From contig JAGKQI010000059.1 in assembly GCA_018806915.1 (NCBI GenBank), forward strand, positions 62,001 to 126,000: DNA of 64,000 nucleotides, given 5' to 3'. A program made the translations under genes and the position numbers. Positions 10,606 through 19,522 of the stretch are shown piece after piece (the stretch's first letter is position 1; each line of letters opens with the position of its first letter). Source of the DNA: Phytophthora colocasiae. Taxonomy: Eukaryota; Oomycota; Peronosporomycetes; Peronosporales; Peronosporaceae. Below the pieces are notes generated by a model that searched no databases, had not been told where the DNA came from, and saw nothing but the letters and a program-made list of their open reading frames with translations.

Positions 10606-11399
10606 TTGCTGAATCGGTCCACAAAGACAACGATGCCCGTCCTCCGCTTGCTGTCAGGCGGAAGACCGAAGACAAAGTCCATGGACATGGACTGCCAACA
10701 CTCCGACGGAGTCGGTAGTGATTGAAGAGGAGCCTGCGAGAACTGCGCAGGCTTCACGCGTTGACAAACCTCGCAAGCACGTACGTACTTGCGCACCCAC
10801 TTGTACTGGTGGTGCCAGTAGAAGTCACGCGTGAGAAGAGTGTATGTCTTCTCACGACCCGGATGCCCTGCCGTGGGGGCATCGTGATACATGATCCTCA
10901 ACCGGAGGTCATGATCATTCGGAACGACAATGCGATCCGCATTGCCGTCTACTGCACTGTACAACAGTAGGCCTTCGTGTACACGATAGCGGTGTACACG
11001 AGCTCGAAGATGAGGGGTTAGCTTCCGACGTGGCACGTCGGAAGGTGCTGCGAGGAACTCCAGCAGCCCCTTCGCGTCTGCATCTCTTGCATACGCGTTC
11101 TTCACGTCGTCAATCAACGTTGACGACGGCACACTTGTCCTCACGACGCCAACGCTGTTGGCGTCGACCGTCTCCGCATAGTCAGGTCGACGCGATAACG
11201 CGTCGGCCACTACATTGAGTCTTCCGGGTTTGTACTCCACCCGGAAGTTGTACTCCGCGAAGAAGGACAACCATCTCGCCATACGTTGCGAGATGTGCGG
11301 CGACTTAATCGCCGTACGCAATGATGCGTGGTCTGTATAGACCACGAACGGTCTACTCACAAGTAGATACACTCGGAACTTTGCGAGTGCATACTTCAT
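10356..11399 (-). pseudogene. B1a RNase H end and integrase N-terminal half
   Basis: Begins MKYALAKFRVYLL and YTDHASLRTAI (RNase H), then the integrase zinc-binding region (HPGREKTYTLL, CEVCQRVKP) and the first catalytic Asp block MSMDFVFGLP. The frame is lost after VFVDRFSKW, where the following integrase residues are found in another frame (9862-10605). It is separated from RT by a one-base deletion near 11425, seen by comparison with B5 at about 23460. Confidence 0.8.
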
Positions 11400-14386
11400 G
11401 GCAAGGAGCTCCTTGTCATGTACGGATAATTACGCTCAGCTGGCTTCAGCTGACGCGATTGATAATAGACTACACGATCACGCCCTTCGTGATCGTGTTG
11501 CATCAATGCACATCCGATTGCAAAGTCGGATGCATCGCACACTACGTGGAATGGACGATCTTGGTCCGCTACGGCCAAGATCGGCGCTTCAGTCAAGCCC
11601 TGCTTGACTGCACCGAATGCCTCCTCGCACTCGGTCGTCCAAATCCACTCAGCTTCTTTCTTAAGAAGCTGTGACAACGGGCGAATCTTGCCCGCATAGT
11701 TCTCCACGTACTTGCACAAGTACGTGGCAAGCCCAAGGAACTGCCTCAGTTCCTTCACATTGGATGGCGTGGGCCATTCATTGATCACTCTGACCTTCTC
11801 TGGGTCAGGGCGCACGCCGTCTTTGCCCACGAGACACCCCAGCACGGGTATCTCGCTCGCCCCGAAGATACACTTCTTCAGGTTCGCATAGAGCTTATGT
11901 TTCCTCATAAGCTCTAGCAGCTTCCGGAGATGCACCTTGTGCATCTCAATGTCCGTCTTCCCGTTCACAGCCCGGCTGTGGACGAACACGTCGTCGAAGT
12001 AGCTCGGTGCGAAGTCGCGCACCGAGCGCAATAGATGTGTCACGCATCTATTGAACGTCGCAGGGGCATTCTTAAGCCCCTGTGGCATGACGAGCCACTC
12101 CCAAAGCATACCGCTTGGAGTGCTTACCGCTGTGAGAGGGATGTCCCTCTCACGCATGAGGATTTGATAGAATCCATCACGCAGATCTAGAGCACTGAAG
12201 ATAGTGCTCAAGGCCATCGAATCGATGATAACATCTTTTCGCGGTATCGGCGTCTGCGCCGGTATCGTCGCATCGTTCAACTTGTTGTACGCATGAACGA
12301 TGCGCCAGCCGCCCTGTGGTTTCTTAACACAGAACGTTGGGGCACTGTGCGGGGACTTTGATTCCCGCACTTGACCTGCAAGGCGACGACTTTCAAAGAA
12401 GTCGTCGATCGCTTGAACTTGTTCACGCGGCAGTGGCCACTGCCGTGTAACACAGTACTTCGTGCCCGGCACGAGATCAATCTCGTGCTGTACGCCCTTA
12501 TCCTTCGGAAGCTCCGAAGGAATCTCGTCCGGGAGTACATCCTTGTACTCCCGCAGAATCTCGTAATAGGGACTCGACTTCAACGAGTCCCAACTCTGCT
12601 CCTCGAAGCGTTGCTTCTTGGTCTTCGCACTGAGGGGGTCATCGCCCTCAGTGATGCCATCGACGACGAGCTGCTTCAGCTCCTCGGCTTCGCGATCCAC
12701 TCTCTCGATATCCGAGAGAATGCAAATTTGTTCGATGCGTCCATCGTACAAGTCTCGCGCGAAGCGCTTCCAACTCATCGTTGGAAGTGCGGTCAACGCC
12801 GACGCACTCGTCGGCGGATTCTCCAACCGCATCCTCTGGTACTGTAACCCAGTACCAGTACGTGTCAAGACGTTCAACGTCTCGACACTCGGTGTCTGCA
12901 CTGCAGATACACCCGTCTCAGTCCCGGACTGAGACTCGCGCAGCTCCCTGAGCTTGCGCCGCGAAGGTCTACCGTGGAGCCCGGCTCCAGGTGCTCCACG
13001 TCCAAGGCATCGCACCTTGGACGGGACGTTATCGCTATCGTCAGCGGATTCCTTCCGCTGACTCGCACTATCAAGCCCGGCTTGAGTGCCGCTCATCGCG
13101 TGCAGCGCTGCTGCACGTGAGCACGCAGGTTGTTCGGGTGCTGGGCGTTTGCAACCGCCAGCACCTCCTGCCGCGCAGTCGGTTCCCTGAACCGCTGCGC
13201 CTCCATCCCCTCCCGGAGCGGATGAAGCAACCGCATCGTCGACTCCCGGAGTCGACGTGCTCTCGCTAGCTTCCTGCGCTAGCGAGTGTTCGCTTGTACA
13301 CATATCATCCGTTCCCAGAGCGGATGTACGATCGCTAGTTCCCGGAACTAGCAGCGACTGTTCGCCTATACACGTCTCATCAGCTCCCGGAGCTGATGAC
13401 CGATCGCTAGTTCCCGGAACTAGCAGCGACGCGCCAGTGGCGTCAGCTCCCAGAGCTGACGCACGCCTTTCGGTTCCCCGAATTTTTTTTATTTCGTCAA
13501 CTCCCGGAGTTGACGCGACGTCGTCGGCGCGACCCTTGGGGGCTTGAAGTACCTCCAAGGATACCGGTAATACCGGTATTTTACCTTCTCTCAGGTGATT
13601 CGCATTCACCTGACCATCACTCATGTGACAAGCATCATTCAGATGTTTACGCGTCAGGTGATTCACATTCACCTGACCATCACTCATGTGACCGCGACCC
13701 TTCGGCTCAGATTTCTGAGTCGACACACATTTTCTCACTACGACTCTCGGAGTCGTTGATGGTCGCCGGCGGCGATCGGAGGCAGCGTCGGCCGCTGCTG
13801 CCTCAACTGGGGATTCACATGCACCGGCCGGTGCATGTGCAGCACTGACAGGTCCATCGCTCTCTGTCGCGCATGTGTTGTTGAAGCGTACGAGCGTACG
13901 CTTCTCCCAGTTGATCACCGGGTCATGCCGTGCAAGCCACGGCATGCCTAATACCAAGTCGAACTTATCGTCTAGATCCAAGACGATAAGGTCTTCTACA
14001 AACGTCCTTCGTTTGTAAGAGAAGCGCACACGGACTACGCGCTTCTCAGTCCTCACGGTGGCACCTGTTGCCAACCGCACCTCCAACACGCTGCGAGGCG
14101 TGTCGGCCTCCTCGAAGTCAAGTCTTCGAAGACTTCCCTGTCGAACAAAGTTGTTCGACGCGCCCGAGTCCACTAGGGCACGAAGGGAGTTCACTCTCTT
14201 CGACATCACGTTCAGGATGACAAGGCCTGGCTTGTCATCTTGCATCTCGCAGCGAGAAACCTTCTCGCTGGGGGCAGCAGCCTTCAACGTCGCGTGTCCG
14301 AGTTCGACACGCGAGACTGCATTACCAGTAGGACGCCCCGCGCCTACTGGTCCTTGGCGTTTTTTGAACGCCCGCCCGCTGTGCAC
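11396..14386 (-). CDS. pol: B1a Pol: protease, RT and start of RNase H
   Basis: A 996-codon open frame in the -1 frame relative to gag. Protease: LVDSGASNNFV and LVLGMPWLARHDPV. A long Ser/Ala/Gly linker of tandem repeats follows (about residues 280-480). RT: HEIDLVPGTKYC, RESKSPHSAPTFCVKKP, LDLRDGFYQ, MPQGLKNAPATFNR, active site SYFDDVFVHSR. The RNase H start is DASDFAIGCALM. The frame ends early because one G is missing in a run compared with B5, so the RNase H continues in another frame. Translation probably enters from gag by -1 slippage at 14359-14365. Confidence 0.85.
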   Translation of the reverse strand: MHSGRAFKKRQGPVGAGRPTGNAVSRVELGHATLKAAAPSEKVSRCEMQDDKPGLVILNVMSKRVNSLRALVDSGASNNFVRQGSLRRLDFEEADTPRSVLEVRLATGATVRTEKRVVRVRFSYKRRTFVEDLIVLDLDDKFDLVLGMPWLARHDPVINWEKRTLVRFNNTCATESDGPVSAAHAPAGACESPVEAAAADAASDRRRRPSTTPRVVVRKCVSTQKSEPKGRGHMSDGQVNVNHLTRKHLNDACHMSDGQVNANHLREGKIPVLPVSLEVLQAPKGRADDVASTPGVDEIKKIRGTERRASALGADATGASLLVPGTSDRSSAPGADETCIGEQSLLVPGTSDRTSALGTDDMCTSEHSLAQEASESTSTPGVDDAVASSAPGGDGGAAVQGTDCAAGGAGGCKRPAPEQPACSRAAALHAMSGTQAGLDSASQRKESADDSDNVPSKVRCLGRGAPGAGLHGRPSRRKLRELRESQSGTETGVSAVQTPSVETLNVLTRTGTGLQYQRMRLENPPTSASALTALPTMSWKRFARDLYDGRIEQICILSDIERVDREAEELKQLVVDGITEGDDPLSAKTKKQRFEEQSWDSLKSSPYYEILREYKDVLPDEIPSELPKDKGVQHEIDLVPGTKYCVTRQWPLPREQVQAIDDFFESRRLAGQVRESKSPHSAPTFCVKKPQGGWRIVHAYNKLNDATIPAQTPIPRKDVIIDSMALSTIFSALDLRDGFYQILMRERDIPLTAVSTPSGMLWEWLVMPQGLKNAPATFNRCVTHLLRSVRDFAPSYFDDVFVHSRAVNGKTDIEMHKVHLRKLLELMRKHKLYANLKKCIFGASEIPVLGCLVGKDGVRPDPEKVRVINEWPTPSNVKELRQFLGLATYLCKYVENYAGKIRPLSQLLKKEAEWIWTTECEEAFGAVKQGLTEAPILAVADQDRPFHVVCDASDFAIGCALMQHDHEGRDRVVYYQSRQLKPAERNYPYMTRSSLP
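13240..13540 (-). repeat. Tandem repeats in B1a protease-RT linker
   Basis: The sequence repeats units such as CTAGTTCCCGGAACTAGC and AGCTCCCGGAGCTGA, each itself a palindrome. They encode LVPGTSDR and SAPGADE repeats. Gag-Pol linkers tolerate such change, so this is likely a flexible spacer. Confidence 0.7.
14324..14365 (-). promoter_or_regulatory. B1a -1 ribosomal frameshift signal
   Basis: On the minus strand the canonical heptamer A AAA AAC (14365-14359) is in phase with gag codons TCA AAA AAC. After a 7-base spacer (GCCAAGG) comes a perfect 9-bp hairpin, ACCAGTAGG/CCTACTGGT with a 10-base loop (14351-14324). The gag TAG lies inside the hairpin stem. pol is open in the -1 frame across the site. 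The same geometry is found in B5 and D elements. Confidence 0.85.
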
Positions 14387-15294
14387 TTGCGTGCATAGTG
14401 ACCGATTTTACCACACAGGTAACATCGAACCTTGACGTTCTTACGCTGCTGTTGACCAGCAGTCGTAGCACTCGAGTGGTCCATAGGTTCCGGACCTCCC
14501 GTCTTCGCAACAGGACGCGCCGGCTTCGGCGCGTTCGCATGGAGTTTAGCTTGACGCCGGCTAAACTCCTCTTGCATCGCAAGGCTGATCGCCTCTTCGA
14601 GAGTATTCGGATACTCTCGAAAGAGATATGTTTTGATGGGACCATCTCTTAGTCCCTTCATGAACGTGACGACCTTGGTCGCCTCGTCGATCGGGTTGGC
14701 CACTATGTTCGATACCAAGTATCGAGCACGCTGGGCAAAGGTGTGAACATCATCCTTGCCCTGTTGCAGATCGAGAAACTCCGCTCTCGATCTGAACTCG
14801 TTCTTCGGAGGCTCAAACGCAAGCTTGAGTTCCTCCTTGAACTCCTCGTACGTGCTGAAGCACGTAGGATCCGAGAGTCGGCGCCCATAGGCCCAACTCC
14901 TCGCACGTCCGCCAAGACACGACATGGCGAACGCGACCTTCGACATCGGATCGACGATACGTCGAGCCGCAACGGCTGTGTCAAGTTCGACAAGCCAACG
15001 AAGGAGGGTCTCGTCCTCCTTCCCCGTGTAGGTACTCACGTGGAGTTTCAACGACTCCACGCGTGGCTTCGGAGAAGCCACCGAGGCAGCAACATCCCGT
15101 TGCTCCTTAACAATGTACCCCAGAGCAACACCATGTTGCTCTGTCGGCGATAGCGTACGAAGCATCGTCGCTACCGCCGCCTCTCCAATGACTTGCGAAA
15201 GTCTTTGGAGAGCTTTCCACTCTGGGTCCGACAGGTGGGCACAGTCCGTGCGCGTCACGGACATGTGTGGGGTCCCAGTGGATCCCTGATCCAT
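14344..15294 (-). CDS. gag: B1a Gag
   Basis: Intact 316-residue ORF starting at ATG (MDQGSTGTPH). The central region matches chromoviral Gag: LKLHVSTYTGKEDETLLRW, GGRARSWAY, FEEELKLAFEPP-like block, AEFLDLQQGKDDVHTFAQR and FMKGLRDGPI. One zinc knuckle CYLCGKIGHYARKC lies near the C-terminus. Its stop is embedded in the frameshift hairpin, so most ribosomes should make Gag and a minority Gag-Pol. This is the best-preserved gag of the B family in the window. Confidence 0.9.
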   Translation of the reverse strand: MDQGSTGTPHMSVTRTDCAHLSDPEWKALQRLSQVIGEAAVATMLRTLSPTEQHGVALGYIVKEQRDVAASVASPKPRVESLKLHVSTYTGKEDETLLRWLVELDTAVAARRIVDPMSKVAFAMSCLGGRARSWAYGRRLSDPTCFSTYEEFKEELKLAFEPPKNEFRSRAEFLDLQQGKDDVHTFAQRARYLVSNIVANPIDEATKVVTFMKGLRDGPIKTYLFREYPNTLEEAISLAMQEEFSRRQAKLHANAPKPARPVAKTGGPEPMDHSSATTAGQQQRKNVKVRCYLCGKIGHYARKCTAGGRSKNAKDQ

Positions 15295-15361
15295 TGAGAA
15301 TTCTCGACCCCGCGTTCGTATGACTCCATACGAACGAACTGCAGTCCGTCGTGGGACGGAC

Positions 15362-15376
15362 TACAAAGTGCTACCA
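15362..15376 (-). other. B1a primer-binding site
   Basis: Minus strand TGGTAGCACTTTGTA two bases inside the 5' LTR. B5 and D elements have TGGTAGCACTTGTAGTC or TGGTAGCACTCGTAGTC at the same place. The complement ends AGTGCTACCA, resembling the acceptor end of an initiator-methionine tRNA, but this is not proven. Confidence 0.7.
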
Positions 15377-15378
15377 GG

Positions 15379-15838
15379 TGTAATGGGTCTACCTAGACCT
15401 ATTAGGTGGCGTACACGTGCGCTTACGTGTATGAGGAAGCGTGCAATTAGAATAGACTTAATTTAAGTATACTTATTTAAATAAGTATAATTAAATCAAA
15501 TATAACTAAATTAAACTGCAAAATACCGTAAAATGAGAACTGTTATTGAATTTGGCATAAGCCAATTATGGACCTCCTAAAACTGTTTGTTATCTATTTC
15601 TAAAGGGTCTGCCAACGTGTGGTTGGCAGAAAGTCTGCTCAGTGATTGGTAGAAATCCGTTACTTTCTACCAATAATATGCACAAATGCACACGAACCAT
15701 CCAATAATGTGGTTCGCCCATGTATCCTTTGGTGTGTACAGCACACCAAGGTCTGAGGCCTATTTCCAACCTCTAACAGTTATCCTAACTGTTAGAGTTA
15801 CAAGTGGTACAACCACTTGTACGTGTAACCCCGTTACA
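15379..15838 (-). repeat. B1a 5' LTR, 460 bp
   Basis: TG...CA-bounded 460-bp repeat, closely matching the LTR at 36212-36671 of the same length. On the element strand it begins TGTAACGGGGTTACA. It is almost a chain of perfect hairpins: a 22-nt palindrome at 15468-15489, an 11-bp stem at 15645-15674, 11 bp at 15771-15797, 10 bp with a 3-base loop at 15799-15821, 8 bp at 15729-15749 and 7 bp at 15412-15431. Confidence 0.9.
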
Positions 15839-16990
15839 CCGATGATCCGTGATCTAGCTGTAGTTTCACCTTGTGTACCCGTCTGTAGGCGGGTTACGCT
15901 CTTCCAGGTGACTTCTGAGGATGTCTTGAAGGTCGGAAGAATGTCTTGGGGTTTGAGGTGGCGTGGAGGTTCCTCACTCCACCTCGGGGCACTTGATCCC
16001 GGTCGTAGGCGAGTTCTCGAGCCTTGATCCGGGTGCCTGGTTCTTGATCCAGGTCTTCCAATAGTCCAATGTTCGGGATTCAGTCCCTTCCTTTCCGTTG
16101 TTTTCCGCTTCCGATAGCGGGGGTCTTGAGGGGGCGAGATTCGACGGGATCGTTGGGCCAAACAACCAATTCCTTCCGATCCGATATATGCACTTACAGG
16201 ATAGTTAACTAAATAGGGCAAAGCTGGCCAATATATTATCCAGACTTAACCGCTATACTAGGTCACGTATCCTTACCTTTCTGACGCTTGTAGGGCCAAT
16301 GTAGTTCCCGGTTCCAGGCGTAGCGAAGACGCTTGAGTGGTTCAGGGCAAATTCGATTCTGTTTATGGTTATTCCTATGCCCACTAATCCCATCCTGATT
16401 TACTATCCTACGATCACATGACACTGGCTACATAGCTGATCCCTAGCTTGGTTCCCCTAACCCTGATCGTGGGCCGATTCCGTACTTAACCGAAGCTTGA
16501 TCTCGTACTTTTCGCTGCCTGATCCCGCTTGGTAGTCGCTTGGAGAATCCGGATCAGGCCACCAGAAGGGTCTGCGTCGTTGGGGCTGAGCTTGATCCGG
16601 AGCTGATCTCGTACTTCAACGGGAGAGGATCACTGCGTGATCCCGCTTTGTCGCCGCCTGGAGAATCAGAATCATGTTGTTAGAAGGCTTCAGGGCGCCG
16701 GGGTGAGCCGATCGTGCTCACTTGGGACCCCGCCATCGCCGATCGCGCGAGAACACCCTTGATCTCCCCATTCTTCCTCCCGGTAGAACTCGGATCACCA
16801 ACGAACACCGCTCCACTAGACCTTCCGCAGGTGTCTCTGTTGCCTGTTCCCCGGCGGGACCCATCGTACCTTTGTCTGATTCGACTCAGATCTGGGCATC
16901 ACAGGTCTCCCCTGTCGCTTGTTCCGGCTCTCTTCAGCTTCGTGGCTGATATCGCCTCTCCAGGAAAGATCCTCGTTCGCTTCACCACAC
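15839..16990 (-). repeat. C1 3' LTR-like region, cut at B1a LTR
   Basis: Matches C2 sequence 45415-46690 with moderate divergence: GATGATCCGTGATCT, TACCCGTCTGTAGGCGGGT, and the TGATCTCG/CTTGATC-rich tract. It starts internally in the C LTR because the B1a LTR abuts it at 15838/15839. Plus-strand open frames here (for example 16714-17112) are not conserved as proteins and look fortuitous. After about 16990 it diverges from C2, which carries an antisense gene at this point. Confidence 0.65.
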
Positions 16991-17708
16991 TGCGACCGTC
17001 AGGATCCTTGGCGTACCCACTACCGTTCCGGATCTTCCCATCCCAGCCTTGGTGCCAGTCGACTCTCCATGAAGTTCGTCCGCTCACTGCCGGGGTTCGA
17101 TCCCGACGCTGACAGATCCCAAACTCTGTAAGCTGCGTTACTTAACTCCATATATTTTTCTCGTCCACTCTGGCTTTTTCACTCAGGATCCGCACACTCT
17201 AACTTCGATCTTCTAAGAAACGATAGTGAGGCCCGTTGTCAGAAGACTTGAGGACCCACATTGAGATCCGAGGATCCGACCTCAGGATCTGAAGATCCAA
17301 TTGTGAGATCCGAGGATCCCGCCTTAGCACCCAAGGATCCAACTTCAAGACCCAAGGATCCAACTCGGAGATCCGAGGATCCCGCCTTATGACCCAAAGA
17401 TCCAACTTCAAGACCCAAGGATCCAACTTCAAGACCCAAGGATCCAACTCGGAAGGTTAATCTGGTGACCAGGCTCTGACATGAGTATTCCCCCCGGGTC
17501 AAAACGCGGCCAGATTTGAGATCCGGAGTCCCCGTTTGAGATCTGAGTAAGTGATCAGGCATCGATCTGGCCGGCATCCGATCCCCTTTCAGAGGTCACC
17601 CTTCTTTTCTTCAAATGTAAATACACAGTGCGTCCACTTGCAGTAAGCTGCCAGTCTTCTCTTCCACATTGGCGAGCGCCCTCACCAATAAAAGATCCAC
17701 CACCTCGT
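16991..17708 (-). other. C1 3' non-coding region between pol end and LTR-like part
   Basis: About 0.7 kb without a credible gene; the equivalent interval in C2 is about 3.2 kb and carries the antisense ORF. Contains the GATCC minisatellite at 17250-17452. A purine run on the minus strand (GAAGAAAAGAAGGG near 17600) is a possible polypurine tract. Confidence 0.5.
17250..17452. repeat. GATCC minisatellite
   Basis: Units of about 15-22 bases alternate AACTTCAAGACCCAAGGATC and GAGATCCGAGGATCC types. I count 13 GATC sites in about 200 bases. On the minus strand it can be read as DPWVLKL repeats, but no flanking protein context supports a gene. Confidence 0.75.
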
Positions 17709-19192
17709 CTACTCCTCCTCATGTGACTGCATCGCTTGGAATCGGTTCCTTTTGGTCCGTTCTCGGAGGAACCCATGCGGTTGTGCACCGCAGTTCAGGT
17801 CTGCTTCATCTACCCAGGTTACCCTTCCAGAAAACTTGGAATTCTCGTCGGATCCGGCCATACCGAGCGGGTCGTCCTGTCCGGACGTCCGCGATCCGCT
17901 CGACTTCGAACTCGTCGTCTTCCAGATCAGGATCCCAGCTGTCTTCCGGCAACAAAGCTTCGTCAAAGTGAAAACGACCCGCCTCTTCCACCGTCAACTG
18001 GATCTTCGGTCGATCCGGAAATGTCCTGACCGGCTTCAACTTGGGAGATGTGCACCACCGGAAACAAGTGATAGTCTGTACCAACGATTTCCAAGCGGGC
18101 TGCATACTCGTTCGTCATCTCCGCCACACGGAACGGTCCCTGCCACAGATGAGCCAATTTCTTGGCGTATCCTTCCTTGACTCTATCTTAGAACAGCCAC
18201 ACTTGGGATCCGGCCTCGATGGAGTGTTGGGTCGCCGTCTCGTTCTGCCGGTCGGCACGATCCGAGATCGCCTGCTTCAAGCGGACATTCACCTCAGCCC
18301 TGGCCAGTTGGTAGTGTCGCTGGATCTTATACCTCCAGCGTTGTGGATCTGTATCACGGACTTCCCACGGATAGCGTTGCCTCCAGAGTTGTCTTGGGAC
18401 CCCAGCCATAGGCGAGGTAGAACGGCGTGTCGCCCCTAGTCCGGTCTTGTGCAGTGTTCAAAGCAAAGGTCAAGTGTTCGGCATACTCGTCCCAATCTCG
18501 CTGGTCGGGACCCTAAACATACATCTTGATTGCTCAAGTAATCGTCTGCACCATCCGCTCAGCCGTGCCGTTCGACTGTGGTCGATAAGCCATAGTGGCT
18601 CTCTGGCGCTGGCCTAAGATCCGGTTGAAAGCACGAAAGAAGTCGGACATGAACCCGGGTTCTCGGTCGTGCCGGATCACTTGGCTGGCGCCGAAACGAC
18701 GAAACACACAGATCTCATAGGACTCCGCCACAGCTTGTGCTGTTCGCGAGTTATTAGCATTGACGATCACGTAGCCAGTAAAGATCCACCCATACCAGAA
18801 GTTCGGTGTTCCCGTTCTCGGATCTTGGTAGCGAGGGTATATGATCCATGGCGATCACTTGAAATGGGTAGGTGGCTTGAATGTTGCCTGGCGACACACC
18901 ACGGATCGTAGGTCGCCCCTTGCCCGTCTCACATCCACGCATTCTCCGACGAACTGTTGCACAGATCTGAAAAGTCCTCTCCAGTAGAAGTGGTCCTTGA
19001 TCCTCTCGTACGTACGGCCGATTCCTTGATGCCCTCCTTCTAGACTGCTATGATAGTGATGCAGCAGGTCCGTCTGGAGCGTCTCCGATATAACCAGTCG
19101 TAACAATCCATCTCGATCAGCTTCGGCCCTTCGTGAAGGTGCGCAATATAACAACAACTCATCCTCGTCCAACTCGAAATTGTCTACCAGCA
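17709..19192 (-). pseudogene. C1 integrase and chromodomain-like end
   Basis: Broken minus-strand pieces, in order from the high end: zinc-binding region (HHYHSSLEGGHQGIGRTYER, FVGECVD), core (IAMDHIPSLPRSENGN; VIRHDREPGFMSDFF; SNGTAERMVQ), C-terminal region (AHLWQGPFRVAE, VGTDYHLFPVVH) and a chromodomain-like tail (FEVERIADVRTG, TWVDEADLNCGA, MQSHEE). At least five frame breaks separate them. The catalytic D, D and E residues are still recognisable. The upstream half is displaced by B5. Confidence 0.75.
19188..19192. repeat. B5 target-site duplication, left copy
   Basis: CAGCA immediately before the B5 LTR TG; matched by CAGCA at 27389-27393. Five bases is the usual Ty3/Gypsy duplication length. 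Confidence 0.9.
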
Positions 19193-19508
19193 TGTGACGG
19201 GGGTCACACAGCACTTCACACAGAGGAAGGCTTGGAGTATACAAACTCCTAGTGAACGGCAGTTCACTCGGTCCCCAAAGACTTGGGGAGACTAGCTAAA
19301 GATTAGGTAGATTTAAGACTGAATATATTATAGATACTTGTTAGCTTGGCCTGCAATACAAACTAAAAGATATCTATAGTGTAACCTATATAGAAGGTGA
19401 TAGGTGGCTGCGGAGCCACCTGCCACGTGTCACCATTATGTGTGACACACCAAATGTATCCACTTCGGAAGAGTGACTAAGGTCACTCTTCAATGTAACC
19501 CCGTTACA
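19193..19508 (-). repeat. B5 3' LTR, 316 bp
   Basis: Starts TGTGACGGGGGTCACA and ends TGTAACCCCGTTACA; both ends are themselves inverted repeats. By eye it is identical to 27073-27388. Confidence 0.95.
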
Positions 19509-19522
19509 TCCTCCCCCACTTA
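19509..19522 (-). other. B5 3' polypurine tract
   Basis: Minus strand TAAGTGGGGGAGGA abuts the LTR start TGTAACGGGG. This is the expected primer site for plus-strand DNA synthesis. Confidence 0.85.

Larger units (their letters stand above)
9862..15838 (-). mobile_element. B1a chromovirus (Ty3/Gypsy), 3' end missing
   Basis: Minus-strand element: 5' LTR 15379-15838, primer site, gag, -1 frameshift signal, protease, RT, RNase H and integrase. It stops near 9862, inside the integrase C-terminal region, so the chromodomain, antisense ORF and 3' LTR are absent. A second copy of this family with exactly those 3' parts lies at 36212-38704; the two overlap over about 0.75 kb. At least two single-base frame breaks interrupt pol. 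Dense short inverted repeats mark the whole element. Confidence 0.85.

Noticed and set aside
12371..12847. Plus-strand ORFs of 60-160 codons throughout 9862-15300
   Set aside because: They are antisense shadows of B1a gag and pol and lack conservation.
15379..15838. Regular hairpins suggesting a CRISPR or RNA gene cluster
   Set aside because: Hairpin sequences all differ, there is no constant repeat-spacer pattern, and the segment is an LTR by position and TG...CA ends.
16714..17112. Plus-strand ORF of 132 codons in the C1 LTR-like region
   Set aside because: Frame not kept in the homologous C2 sequence; lies in LTR-type non-coding DNA.
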